The notes under the pieces: model-generated | What the model was told of the DNA's origin: nothing | The model's input: only the letters and a program-made list of their open reading frames with translations | Database searches by the model: none | From: Bauldia sp. | GTDB lineage: Bacteria > Pseudomonadota > Alphaproteobacteria > Rhizobiales > Kaistiaceae | NCBI GenBank assembly: GCA_020849325.1 | Contig: JADLGL010000017.1 | Location: forward strand, 1-64,000 | Direction: 5' to 3' | DNA: 64,000 nucleotides | Position numbers and translations under genes: made by a program | Shown: positions 8,982-20,198 of the stretch, piece after piece | How the letters are laid out: each line of letters starts with the position of its first letter | Numbering within the stretch: the stretch's first letter is position 1

Positions 8982-10354
8982 GCACCCCGCCTGAAGCCGC
9001 GCCGGAGAAAGCCTTCGAACTCGACTGGCCGAGGCCGCTCTTCGCCTTCCAGCTGGCCGGGATAGAGCACCTCCTGTCGCGGCCGGGTGCGCTGCTCGCC
9101 GACGAGATGGGCCTCGGCAAGACGATCCAGGCGATCGGCGCCCTCCGCGTCCTTCATGCGCGCGGGATGGCGGAGGGGGCACTGATGGTCGCGCCCGCCG
9201 GGCTCGTCTTCCAGTGGCGGCGCCAGCTTCGCGACTGGGCGCCGGAGCTGCGCCCGTCGACGGTCACCGGCAACGCCGACGAGCGCCGCCGCGCGTGGAA
9301 GGCGCCGGCCGACGTCTATCTCGTGAGCTACGAGGCGCTGAAGGCGGATGTCGGGCTCGCGGCGGAGTTCGGCCCCGGCCGCCGTCGCTGGGGCGTCGTG
9401 GTGCTCGACGAGGCGCAGCGGATCAAGACGGCGAGCACCGACGGCAGCCGCGGCATCAAGCGCCTCCATCGCGAGCGGAGCTGGGCGCTCACCGGAACGC
9501 CGCTCGAAAACCGCCTCGACGACCTCCTGTCGATCCTCGACTTCGTCGTTCCCGGACGGTTCGACCCGGCCGGCATGGCCGTCGGCCTCCGGCGGCTCCT
9601 CGCCGAGGTGCAACTCCGCCGCCGCCGCGCCGAGGTGCTGACGGACCTGCCGCCAAAATACGTCGCGACCGTCCCGATCGATCTTACGCCGGGTCAGCGC
9701 CGTCACTACGAGCGGGCCCGGACGGAGGGGCTCTATCGGCTCGAAGCGCACGGACGCGAACTGCGCGTCGCGCACGTCCTCGAGCTCATTCTCCGCCTGA
9801 AGCAGCTGTGCAACTTCGCGCCCGAGACGGGCGAGTCGGCGAAGCTCGACGACCTCCGGCCGCGCCTCGATGCGGTTCTCGCCTCCGGCGAGAAGGCGCT
9901 CGTCTTCTCCCAGTTCGTGGAAGAGCCCTTCGGCATCCACAGTCTCGCCAGAACGCTCGCCCCGCTCCGCCCCCTCGTTCTGACCGGCGGCCTTTCGGCG
10001 GAGGAGCGGGTCGCGGTCGTCGCGGCCTTCGAACGCGATCCGGACCGGCGGCTTCTCCTCCTCTCGCTCAAGGCGGGCGGCGTCGGCCTCAACCTCACCG
10101 CCGCGTCCCACGTCTTCCACTTCGACCGCTGGTGGAACCCGGCGTCGGAAGCGCAGGCGGAAGACCGCGCCCACCGCATCGGCCAGGTCCGTCCCGTCTC
10201 GGTTCAGGCCTATCTCTGCGCCGACACGGTCGAGGAGCGGATCGAAGAGATCCTCCGCGGCAAGCGGGCGCTCTTCCTCGATGTGGTGGACGGGATCGAC
10301 GCCGGCCATCTCGCCCGTCTCGATCTCGACGAGCTGCTGTCGGCGCTGCGCTGA
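8978..10354 (+). CDS. SNF2-family DEAD/DEAH helicase (probable CTG start overlapping upstream TGA)
   Basis: Motifs LFAFQLAGIEHLLSRPGALLADEMGLGKTIQ, VVLDEAQRIK, ALTGTPLENRLDDLLSILDF, SLKAGGVGLNLTAASHVFHFDRWWNPASEAQAEDRAHRIGQ. The ORF-track start (9107) cuts into the Walker A region, so the true start lies upstream. Confidence 0.82.
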   Translation: MSTPPEAAPEKAFELDWPRPLFAFQLAGIEHLLSRPGALLADEMGLGKTIQAIGALRVLHARGMAEGALMVAPAGLVFQWRRQLRDWAPELRPSTVTGNADERRRAWKAPADVYLVSYEALKADVGLAAEFGPGRRRWGVVVLDEAQRIKTASTDGSRGIKRLHRERSWALTGTPLENRLDDLLSILDFVVPGRFDPAGMAVGLRRLLAEVQLRRRRAEVLTDLPPKYVATVPIDLTPGQRRHYERARTEGLYRLEAHGRELRVAHVLELILRLKQLCNFAPETGESAKLDDLRPRLDAVLASGEKALVFSQFVEEPFGIHSLARTLAPLRPLVLTGGLSAEERVAVVAAFERDPDRRLLLLSLKAGGVGLNLTAASHVFHFDRWWNPASEAQAEDRAHRIGQVRPVSVQAYLCADTVEERIEEILRGKRALFLDVVDGIDAGHLARLDLDELLSALR

Positions 10355-10567
10355 TCGGGTTCCGGGGACTCCGGACGGCCGTCCGCATGCACGAACCCGG
10401 CGCCGGCGGCGCCCTCGCTTCCAGCCGTGGCGCGGACGCGGCGTGGAGGGAGAAGTCCAAAACATCGTCGAATTGAACCCGGCGCGTTAGGGATTGCTCA
10501 AGCGTCGCACGTCAGGATTGTGGTGCGGCAAGCGGCGGATGCGCCCGGCCGAAGGGGGATTTTCCGC

Positions 10568-12508
10568 ATGAATTCGCCTCGGCCCCTGGCGGGGGCACGG
10601 CAGGTGCGGCGCGCGACCGACGGGGACACCCTCGGGGCGCTGCGGTCGCTCCAGCACGCGATGCTCGAATCCGTTGCGACCGGACGGCCGCTGGCGGAGG
10701 TGATGGACCTTCTGTGCCGGAGCGTCGAGGCGATCGAGCCCGAAGTCATCTGCTCCGTGCTGGCGGTCGACCGCTCGAGCCGGCTTCGTCACCTGTCGAG
10801 CCCGAGCCTGCCGCAGCACTACATCGAAGCCATCGACGGTCTTCCCGTCGGCCCGATGGCCGGATCGTGCGGGACGGCGGCCTATCTCGGCCATCCCGTC
10901 GCCGTCAGCGACATCGCCGCCGATCCGCTCTGGGCCGACTACCGCCAGTTCGCGCTGCCGATCGGCCTCCGGGCATGCTGGTCGAGCCCGATCAAATCGA
11001 GCACCGGGCGCGTCATCGGCACGCTCGCTCTCTACCGCCGGACGACCGGCGCCCCCGAGGCGTTCGACCACGACATCGTCGAATCCTGCCTCCACCACTG
11101 CGCCATTGCGATCGAGCACGAGGAGACGCGTCGCCGCGTCTCGGAGCTCGCCTTCCGCGACGCGCTGACCGGCCTCCACAACCGCGCTTCCTTCCAGGCC
11201 GAGGCCGAGCAGGCGCTGCGCGTGGTCGCCGCGGGCGTGGGCGCCGCAGCGATCCACTACATCGACCTCGACGACTTCAAGGGCGTCAACGATACGCTCG
11301 GCCACCGCGTCGGCGACCAGCTCCTCGAGGAGGCGGCGCGGCGGCTGATCGCCTGCGCGCAGTACGAGGAGATGGTGGCACGCCTCGGCGGCGACGAGTT
11401 CGCCGTCATCCAGCCTGCCGTCGCCAGCCGAACCGAAGTCGATACGCTGGCGGCGCGAATCGTCGCCGCCTTCGAGGCGCCGTTCGACATCGAGGACAAT
11501 CGCATCCGCATCGGCGCGAGCGTCGGCATCGCCATGGCGCCCGCCGATGGCTGCGACCTCGTCGCCATCCTCCGGAAAGCCGACCTCGCGCTCTACGAGG
11601 CGAAAGGGGAGGGCCGCGGCCGCTACCGCTTCTTCACCCCCGAGATCGACGCCGCGCTCCAGCGCCGGCGCGTGCTCGAGCACGATCTGCGCCTCGCGAC
11701 CGAGGCGCGCGCCTTCGAACTCCGCTATCAGCCGATCGTCCATCTCCACACCGGCGCCACGGTCGCCGTCGAGGCGCTCCTGCGCTGGAACCACCCGGTT
11801 CGCGGCGTCGTCAGCCCGACCGAGTTCATCGCGGCCGCCGAGGACACCGGCCTCATCGAGGAGATCGGCGAGTGGGCGCTCGTCGAGGCGTGCCGCGCCG
11901 CGGTGGCCTGGCGGTCCGAGGTGAAGGTGTCGGTCAACCTCTCCTGCCGCCAGTTCCGCCGGGCGGGTCTTCTGCAGGACATCGTCCGGGCGCTCGAACG
12001 GACGGGCCTTCCGCCGCACCGGCTCGAGCTCGAGATCACCGAGTCGGTCATTCTGTCGAAGAGCCCCGCCGTCGGACGCACCCTCCGCGATCTCCGCGCG
12101 ATGGGCGTCTGCATCGTCCTCGACGATTTCGGCACCGGCTATTCGTCGCTTTCCTACCTTCGGACCTTCCCCTTCTCGAAGATCAAGATCGACCGCTCCT
12201 TCATCGCCGACCTCACCTCGCGGCCCGACTGCGCGGCGATCGTGCGGGCGATCATCGCGCTCGCCCGCGACCTCGGCATCCGCACCACGGCGGAAGGCAT
12301 CGAAACGGCGGAGCAGCTCGAAATCCTCCGCGAGGAGGGCTGCATCGAAGGCCAGGGCTATCTCTTCGGCCGGCCGATGCCCGCCGCGGACGTCGCCTCC
12401 CTCTTCGGTGCGGGCCTCTCCGGCGCGGGCCTCTCCGGTGCGGGCCATCGCGGCGCCGCCAACGACGCGCCGCCCCGCGCGGCCGGCGCCGGATCGCGCG
12501 GCATCTGA
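10568..12508 (+). CDS. GAF-GGDEF-EAL cyclic-di-GMP signalling protein
   Basis: N-terminal GAF-like segment; RLGGDEFAVIQ (GGDEF) and VAVEALLRWNHP...DDFGTGYSSLSYLRTFPFSKIKIDRSFI (EAL). Confidence 0.92.
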   Translation: MNSPRPLAGARQVRRATDGDTLGALRSLQHAMLESVATGRPLAEVMDLLCRSVEAIEPEVICSVLAVDRSSRLRHLSSPSLPQHYIEAIDGLPVGPMAGSCGTAAYLGHPVAVSDIAADPLWADYRQFALPIGLRACWSSPIKSSTGRVIGTLALYRRTTGAPEAFDHDIVESCLHHCAIAIEHEETRRRVSELAFRDALTGLHNRASFQAEAEQALRVVAAGVGAAAIHYIDLDDFKGVNDTLGHRVGDQLLEEAARRLIACAQYEEMVARLGGDEFAVIQPAVASRTEVDTLAARIVAAFEAPFDIEDNRIRIGASVGIAMAPADGCDLVAILRKADLALYEAKGEGRGRYRFFTPEIDAALQRRRVLEHDLRLATEARAFELRYQPIVHLHTGATVAVEALLRWNHPVRGVVSPTEFIAAAEDTGLIEEIGEWALVEACRAAVAWRSEVKVSVNLSCRQFRRAGLLQDIVRALERTGLPPHRLELEITESVILSKSPAVGRTLRDLRAMGVCIVLDDFGTGYSSLSYLRTFPFSKIKIDRSFIADLTSRPDCAAIVRAIIALARDLGIRTTAEGIETAEQLEILREEGCIEGQGYLFGRPMPAADVASLFGAGLSGAGLSGAGHRGAANDAPPRAAGAGSRGI

Positions 12509-12614
12509 GAGCCGGCCTCCGGGCACCGCGACGGTTTCGCGCGCCCTTCCCGGCCGGCCGGCCGGGTCCGTTCCCGCGCGCCGCGCCGATCCCGACGAAT
12601 CCTGTCGGAAAGGC

Positions 12615-12644
12615 CGTTGCGGCCCCAAAACGCGGTTCTTATAT
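12615..12644 (+). promoter_or_regulatory. Candidate heat-shock (RpoH-type) promoter upstream of dnaK
   Basis: CGTTG ... 18 nt ... CTTATAT, resembling alphaproteobacterial RpoH promoters (CTTG / CYTATNT). Read by eye only. Confidence 0.3.
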
Positions 12645-12824
12645 ACGCCGCGAAGCAAGGCCGCGCCTTTGCGCGCGGGCCTTGAATGGAACAGAAACGC
12701 AGCGTAGGGGACCGCCCGCACGGATGCTCGTGCACCGCAGTCCAGCTGTACCGAAACGGGCTGGGCTGCTGTGCCGGGGGTGCCTTCGAGGGCCCTGGCG
12801 ATCCGCCTCTAGGAGAGACGAACG

Positions 12825-14738
<1,914 letters not shown>

Positions 14739-14743
14739 ACGGA

Positions 14744-14782
14744 CGAAACGAGGGGCCGGCTCTGCGTCGGCCCCTTCGTTTG
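14744..14782 (+). terminator. Terminator/attenuator-like hairpin between dnaK and downstream genes
   Basis: AAACGAGGGGCCG-(loop)-CGGCCCCTTCGTTTG stem-loop directly after the dnaK stop. Confidence 0.65.
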
Positions 14783-14795
14783 TAGGGTCGCCCTT

Positions 14796-15002
14796 GTGGG
14801 GGGAGTCTTGGCGGACGACGTCCCGGCCGATGTGAGCGAAGCGATGGCGGCCGATTCGGCCGTTCATGTCGCATTTCTCACCCTTCCGCCGAGCCATCGG
14901 CGTGAGTATCTCAACTGGATCGGCGAAGCGAAGCGGGACGACACCCGGCGCCGCCGTATTGCCGGGATGATCGACCGGCTCAAGAGCTCCGGCACGAAAT
15001 AG
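14796..15002 (+). CDS. Small YdeI/OmdA-like domain protein
   Basis: 68 aa: ...LPPSHRREYLNWIGEAKRDDTRRRRIAGMIDRLKSS, matching the C-terminal YdeI/OmpD-associated (OmdA) signature; stop lies 3 nt before dnaJ. Confidence 0.6.
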   Translation: MGGVLADDVPADVSEAMAADSAVHVAFLTLPPSHRREYLNWIGEAKRDDTRRRRIAGMIDRLKSSGTK

Positions 15003-15005
15003 ACG

Positions 15006-16175
15006 ATGGCAGTCACCAAGCGAGACTATTACGAGGTTCTCGGCGTCCAGCGGTCCTGCGACACGGTCGTTCTCAAGACGACCTTCCGGAAGCTCGCGAT
15101 GCAGTTCCACCCGGACAAGAATCCTGGCGACGCCACCGCCGAGATCAGGTTCAAGGAAGTCAACGAAGCCTACGAGTGCCTGAAGGACCCGCAGCGCCGG
15201 GCGGCCTATGACCGCTTCGGCCACGCCGCCTTCGAGAACGGCCATGGCGGCGGCTTCACGCACGACTTCGCCTCGTCGATGTCGGAAATCTTCGACGACA
15301 TTTTCGGCGACTTCATGGGCCGGCGCGGCGGCGGCAACGCCCGCGGCGGCGGTGCCGGCCGCGAGCGCGGCGCGGACCTGCGCTACAACATGGAGCTGAC
15401 GCTGGAGGAGGCGTACTCCGGCAAGACGGCGCAGATCAGCGTCCCCACCAAGATCGCCTGCGAGAAATGCCACGGCACCGGCGCCAGGCCGGGGTCGAGC
15501 CCGAAGGCGTGCCCGACCTGCGAGGGCCATGGCCGCGTCCGCGCCTCGACCGGCGGCTTCTTCTCGATCGAGCGGACCTGCCCGACCTGCCAGGGCCGCG
15601 GCGAGGTGATCTCCGACCCGTGCGACGCCTGCGGTGGCGCCGGCCGGCAGACGCAGGAGCGGACGCTCTCGGTCAACATCCCCGCCGGCATCGAGGACGG
15701 CACCCGCATCCGCCTCGCCGGCGAGGGCGAGGCCGGCCTCAGAGGCGGCCCGGCGGGCGACCTCTACATCTTCCTGTCGATCAAGCCGCACGCCTTCATG
15801 CAGCGCGACGGCGCGGACCTCTTCTGCCGCGTCCCCGTGTCGATGACCACGGCCGCGCTCGGCGGCCAGTTCGAGGTGCCGACGATCGATGGCGGCCGCA
15901 CCAAGGTGAAGATCGCCGAAGGGACGCAGACCGGCGAGCAGTTCCGCCTCAAGGGGAAGGGCATGCCCGTCCTCCGCTCGTCGAAGGTCGGTGACATGTA
16001 CATCCAGGTCACCGTCGAGACGCCGCGCAAGCTGACGCGGCGCCAGCGCGAGCTGATGCAGGAATTCGAGGCTGCCTCCTCCGAGGAGAACAACCCCGAT
16101 TCCACCGGCTTCTTCTCCCGCGTCCGCGACCTCTTCGAAGGCCTCGGCGGCGGCAGCAGCAAAACCGGCACTTAG
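15006..16175 (+). CDS. dnaJ: Molecular chaperone DnaJ
   Basis: J domain with [10 protein letters not shown] region, zinc-finger repeats [32 protein letters not shown]. Confidence 0.98.
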   Translation: MAVTKRDYYEVLGVQRSCDTVVLKTTFRKLAMQFHPDKNPGDATAEIRFKEVNEAYECLKDPQRRAAYDRFGHAAFENGHGGGFTHDFASSMSEIFDDIFGDFMGRRGGGNARGGGAGRERGADLRYNMELTLEEAYSGKTAQISVPTKIACEKCHGTGARPGSSPKACPTCEGHGRVRASTGGFFSIERTCPTCQGRGEVISDPCDACGGAGRQTQERTLSVNIPAGIEDGTRIRLAGEGEAGLRGGPAGDLYIFLSIKPHAFMQRDGADLFCRVPVSMTTAALGGQFEVPTIDGGRTKVKIAEGTQTGEQFRLKGKGMPVLRSSKVGDMYIQVTVETPRKLTRRQRELMQEFEAASSEENNPDSTGFFSRVRDLFEGLGGGSSKTGT

Positions 16176-16291
16176 GTCGATTGCCGGTGCGTTTCGCGAC
16201 CGCCTCGCCCGAGCCGCGAAGCCCTCGGTTTCCTCATCGCCGCGAAGGCCGCCATCGCGCCGAACCACAAATGGGTCCCGCTGTTGCCCTT

Positions 16292-16415
16292 TCTTCACCT
16301 CCCCCCTTGTGGGGGAGGCCGGGAGTGGGACTTGCGGCCTGCGTGCCCGGCACGGCCGAATTGGCCGGGAGGCCGAAAGTCCCCGCCCCAACCCTCCCCA
16401 CAAGGGGGAGGGAGG
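16292..16415. repeat. ~125 bp palindromic intergenic repeat, copy 1 (family B)
   Basis: CTTCACCTCCCCCCTTGTGGGGG...GGCCGAATTGG...ACCCTCCCCACAAGGGGGAGGG; inverted-repeat ends; second copy at 52861-52985. Confidence 0.85.
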
Positions 16416-16542
16416 ACAATGACGGCGCCCGGATCCTTCCTTGCGCGCCTCGGGGAAGCGGGCCGAGGCCTGCAAAGAACGACGACGGTGCCTCGGTCGT
16501 TCCTCACGCGCTCCGCAGGAGTGGCGATGCAGGGGCGTCACG

Positions 16543-17094
16543 ATGAGCCTCTCCGACATCGCAAAATACATCCGCACCTGGGGGACGACCGGCGCCGTCG
16601 CCCCTTCCGGCAAGGCGCTGGCGCGGCGGATGGTGCGCCATGTCGATCCGCGCGGCACCGGCATCGTGCTCGAGCTCGGCCCGGGCAACGGCGTCGTCAC
16701 GCAGGCGCTGATCGAAAAAGGCGTCGCGCCGGAGCGGATCGTGGCGGTCGAGTTCAACCCGGAATTCTGCGCCATCGTTGGCGAGCGCTATCCCGGCGTG
16801 CGTGTCGTTCAGGGTGACGCCTACGACCTCGACCAGACGCTCCGTGGCGTCCATGACGGCTCGTTCGCCTCGGCCGTCTCGTCGATCCCGCTTCTCCTCC
16901 GCGAACCGGCCGACCGCATCCGCCTCGTGAAGAGCGTTCTCGCCCGGCTGCCGCAGACGAGCGCCCTTGCGCAGTTCTCGTATTCGCCGAAGCCGCCCGT
17001 GCCTGCTTCGCCGCTCGACTGGCGGCTCGAGGGAAGCGGCTGGATCCTCATGAACATGCCGCCGGCGCGGGTCTGGACCTACCGGCCGGTTTGA
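16543..17094 (+). CDS. Phospholipid N-methyltransferase / rRNA dimethyladenosine-transferase-like SAM methyltransferase
   Basis: SAM motif VLELGPGNGVVTQALIEKG, PmtA-like architecture. Confidence 0.75.
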   Translation: MSLSDIAKYIRTWGTTGAVAPSGKALARRMVRHVDPRGTGIVLELGPGNGVVTQALIEKGVAPERIVAVEFNPEFCAIVGERYPGVRVVQGDAYDLDQTLRGVHDGSFASAVSSIPLLLREPADRIRLVKSVLARLPQTSALAQFSYSPKPPVPASPLDWRLEGSGWILMNMPPARVWTYRPV

Positions 17095-17129
17095 CGGCAC
17101 AAAGGCCTCCCACTTTCGGAAGGCAGCAC

Positions 17130-17705
17130 GTGGCCGACACCAGAATTCTCGTCTTCGCCGGTTCCATCCGCACCGGTGCCTATTCCGGCAAGCTCGCCGC
17201 CGCGGCTGCCAAGGAGCTCGCGGTCGCGGGCGCCGACGTCACCCTCGTCTCGCTCGGCGACTACCCGCTGCCGATCTACAATGCCGACATGGAGAAGCAC
17301 GACGGCTTTCCCGAGAACGCAAAGAAGTTCGCGCGGCTGATCGAGGCGCACCAGGGCGTCTTCATCGCCACGCCCGAATACAACCACTCGCTGCCGCCGC
17401 TCCTCAAGAACACGATCGACTGGACGAGCCGGCCGAAACTCGCCGCCGAGATCAAGGTCCGCGGAAAAGTGTTTGCGATCGGCAGCTCGTCGGATGGCCT
17501 GATCGGCGGCGCGAGGGCCCTCATCGACCTTCGGAAAGTGCTCAATACGGCGTACGGCGCCATCACCATCGCCGAGCAGATCTCGATATCAAAGTCCGGC
17601 GAAGCCTATGACGAGCACGGCAATTTCGTCGCCGAGGCGCCGCAGAAGCTGATGCAGACGATCAGCCGCCGGCTGATCGAAGTTGCGGCGAGGCTCGTGC
17701 CATGA
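17130..17705 (+). CDS. NADPH-dependent FMN reductase family protein
   Basis: ILVFAGSIRTGAYSGKLA...FIATPEYNHSLPPLLKNTIDW. Confidence 0.9.
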   Translation: MADTRILVFAGSIRTGAYSGKLAAAAAKELAVAGADVTLVSLGDYPLPIYNADMEKHDGFPENAKKFARLIEAHQGVFIATPEYNHSLPPLLKNTIDWTSRPKLAAEIKVRGKVFAIGSSSDGLIGGARALIDLRKVLNTAYGAITIAEQISISKSGEAYDEHGNFVAEAPQKLMQTISRRLIEVAARLVP

Positions 17706-18424
17706 CCGTCGGAAAGCCGCTCCAGCCGCGCGACCGCCTGATGGTGGCGCTCGACGTTCCCACCGTCGCCGAAGCCGAGGCGATGGTGCAAACGCTGGGC
17801 GACTCGGTCGGCTTCTTCAAGATCGGCCTCCAGCTCGCCTTCGCCGGCGGCCTTCCCTTCGCGGCGAAGCTCGCCAAGGAGGGCCGCAACGTCTTCCTCG
17901 ACGTGAAGCTCCTGGACATCGGCAACACGGTGGGGAAGGCCGTCGAGAGCATCGCCGCGCTCGGCGTCCGGCTCGCGACGATCCACGCCTATCCGCAGGC
18001 GATGCGGGCGGCGGTCGTGGCGCGGGCGCATTCGCCGCTCGGCCTTCTCGGCGTCACCGTGCTGACCTCGATGGACCAGAACGATTTCGCGGCCGCCGGC
18101 TACTCCGGCAACATCACCGACCGCGTCGTCGCCCGCGCGATCGCGGCGATGGAGATGGGGATGGACGGCGTCGTCGCCTCGCCGTCCGAGATCGGCGCGA
18201 TCCGGAAGGCGGTCGGCCGCAACCTTGCGATCGTCACCCCAGGCATCCGGCCGAAGGGGAGCGACGTCGGCGACCAGAAGCGCGTCGCGACCGCCGAGGA
18301 CGCCATCGCCGCCGGGGCCGACTACCTCGTCGTCGGCCGGCCGATCACCGCTGCGGCTGACCCCCGCGCCGCCGCTGAGGCGCTGGCGGACGAGATTGCG
18401 GCCGGGATGGAGCGGCGGGCCTGA
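17702..18424 (+). CDS. pyrF: Orotidine 5'-phosphate decarboxylase
   Basis: LMVALDVPT, VFLDVKLLDIGNTV, VTPGIRP; 4-nt ATGA overlap with the upstream gene. Confidence 0.96.
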   Translation: MTVGKPLQPRDRLMVALDVPTVAEAEAMVQTLGDSVGFFKIGLQLAFAGGLPFAAKLAKEGRNVFLDVKLLDIGNTVGKAVESIAALGVRLATIHAYPQAMRAAVVARAHSPLGLLGVTVLTSMDQNDFAAAGYSGNITDRVVARAIAAMEMGMDGVVASPSEIGAIRKAVGRNLAIVTPGIRPKGSDVGDQKRVATAEDAIAAGADYLVVGRPITAAADPRAAAEALADEIAAGMERRA

Positions 18425-18914
18425 CGGCGTCGATCGCCGCCACGGTGGCCGCCGCGAGGCGGGCAACCGCGTCAGCGTAGGTGTCGGGGTCGACATCGCA
18501 GCAATCCGCCACCGTGAGCGGCCACGTCGATGGCCACAGTCCGAGCATGGGATCGCGGCCGCCGGCAGCGCTGCGCCGGACGCGCTGCGGGCCGTTGAAG
18601 GCGCGCCGGGCAGCGAGCCGGACGTCCGCGACCTCCCTTCGACCCGCAAGCACGTCCCCGAGCCCTTGGTGGAGACCCGCCAGCGCCGCTGCCGTCAGCC
18701 CCGCCGGATGCTGGAGCTGATACGACCCGACCGCGAAGAAATGCGCCTTCATGCCGACCGCGGCCACCTCGCGGGCGAGAAATGCCTCCGGCGCGATCCG
18801 GCGGCCGATCCGGCCGATCATCTCCCACTCCACCGCGAGCATCCGGTTGAAGAGGTCGGCACAGCTTTCGCCCGCGCCGGGCGGCGCGCCGCATTCGGGG
18901 CAGCGGTTCGGCAC
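18345..18914 (-). CDS. DUF5946-like protein (Cys4-containing), overlapping the pyrF 3' end
   Basis: VPNRCPECGAPPGAGESCADLFNRMLAVEWE...; start codon uncertain; about 80 nt antisense overlap with pyrF. Confidence 0.6.
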   Translation of the reverse strand: MPNRCPECGAPPGAGESCADLFNRMLAVEWEMIGRIGRRIAPEAFLAREVAAVGMKAHFFAVGSYQLQHPAGLTAAALAGLHQGLGDVLAGRREVADVRLAARRAFNGPQRVRRSAAGGRDPMLGLWPSTWPLTVADCCDVDPDTYADAVARLAAATVAAIDAVRPAAPSRPQSRPPAPQRRRGGQPQR

Positions 18915-19112
18915 GCCCGCGCCTGACCCGTCGCGTATGGCGGACTGCTCTCGTGTGGATTGCGGGCGTCGTGGCTGAGCGTTGCGGCGCCGCCACAGTC
19001 CGCTTCGAATGCGTGCGGCGCGTTCGGTGCGATCCTGCACAACCTTAGAATGAGCGCATACAATATGCGTCATCGGCTGGCCGACTCGGCTGGCCCAGCG
19101 GGGGCTGATTTC

Positions 19113-20141
19113 GTGAACGTGAAGATTCTTCTTGGCACTGCCGCCGTTGCGCTCCTCGCAACGACCGGCGCGGTGCGCGCTGCCGACGTGATGCCGATCG
19201 TCGTCCCGGTCACACCGGTCGCTCCGGTCGCAGCAGGACCGACGGTGACGGTCCAGACCGTGCATCAGTTGTATATCGGTTCATACGACCAATATTACTT
19301 CGAAGCCGGTGGCTATTCCTACGGCGAAGTCAACGTCGTTTCGGCATCCGGCTGGGGCTTCAACCTCACGGGCAATGCGAGCGCGGGAATCTATCGCTAC
19401 GGGAACGATCCGCTGCTGTTCGGCGCCGACGTCGATTTCCGTGCGGAGCTCTACCGCGTGGTCGGCAATGCCGAAATCGGTTTCTTCGTAGCGCCCTATG
19501 GCATCGGCCCGCTCAACCTCGATTTCGGTCCGACCTTCCGCTACCGGACCGCGCAGGTGGAATTCTTCCACGAGACCGAGGTCAGCATCTACGGGACGGA
19601 CTGGTGGGTCGACCTGAAGAACGACCTGACCGTGCACGTCAACGAGCGCCTCGATGTCGGCGGCTATCTCGACTTCGAATTCGGTGTCTACGGGCCGTAT
19701 CTCGATCTCGGCGCCAACACCAACATCGAGGTCAACGATCGCCTGACGGTCGAAGCGTGGACCGACTTCGGCATCGACGGCATGGGGCTCGAACTCGACT
19801 TCGGCGTCAACGGTGAGTTGGATGTCAACGACCGGCTGACCCTCGAAGGCTGGGCGGCGGCTTTCCTGTTCGGCGGTCCCGGCTTCGCTGTCGGCGGCCA
19901 GGCGACGCTGCATCTCGGGCCGATTTCGCCGTTCGTTGGCATCGAGTGGGACGGAGGCATCGGCGGCTTCGGCGGCGTCGAGCTCGAGCACCGGATCGGG
20001 TCCGGGCCGTACACGCTCATCGGCCACGCGGGTATGAACTTCTATCCCGGTCAGTCGCTGGACTACTTCGCGTCCATCGGTATCCGCTTCAATCTCGGTG
20101 ACGTCGACAACCTCCTCTACACCCACGACGACGAGAGCTGA
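19113..20141 (+). CDS. Secreted/outer-membrane hypothetical protein, beta-rich
   Basis: Signal peptide VNVKILLGTAAVALLATTGAVRAADV followed by alternating aromatic/Gly/Asp beta-strand-like repeats. Confidence 0.7.
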   Translation: MNVKILLGTAAVALLATTGAVRAADVMPIVVPVTPVAPVAAGPTVTVQTVHQLYIGSYDQYYFEAGGYSYGEVNVVSASGWGFNLTGNASAGIYRYGNDPLLFGADVDFRAELYRVVGNAEIGFFVAPYGIGPLNLDFGPTFRYRTAQVEFFHETEVSIYGTDWWVDLKNDLTVHVNERLDVGGYLDFEFGVYGPYLDLGANTNIEVNDRLTVEAWTDFGIDGMGLELDFGVNGELDVNDRLTLEGWAAAFLFGGPGFAVGGQATLHLGPISPFVGIEWDGGIGGFGGVELEHRIGSGPYTLIGHAGMNFYPGQSLDYFASIGIRFNLGDVDNLLYTHDDES

Positions 20142-20158
20142 GCCACACTCGCTTTGGC

Positions 20159-20198
20159 ACGAACGGCGGTCGCAGGTTCCTGCGGCCGCCGTTGTCGT
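20159..20198 (+). terminator. Rho-independent-like terminator hairpin
   Basis: ACGAACGGCGGTCGCAGG-ttc-CTGCGGCCGCCGTTGTCGT, then TTTCG. Confidence 0.7.

Noticed and set aside
12509-12824. CIRCE element upstream of dnaK (suggested by hrcA in the window)
   Set aside because: No TTAGCACTC-N9-GAGTGCTAA-like sequence found; only a weak RpoH-like promoter was seen.
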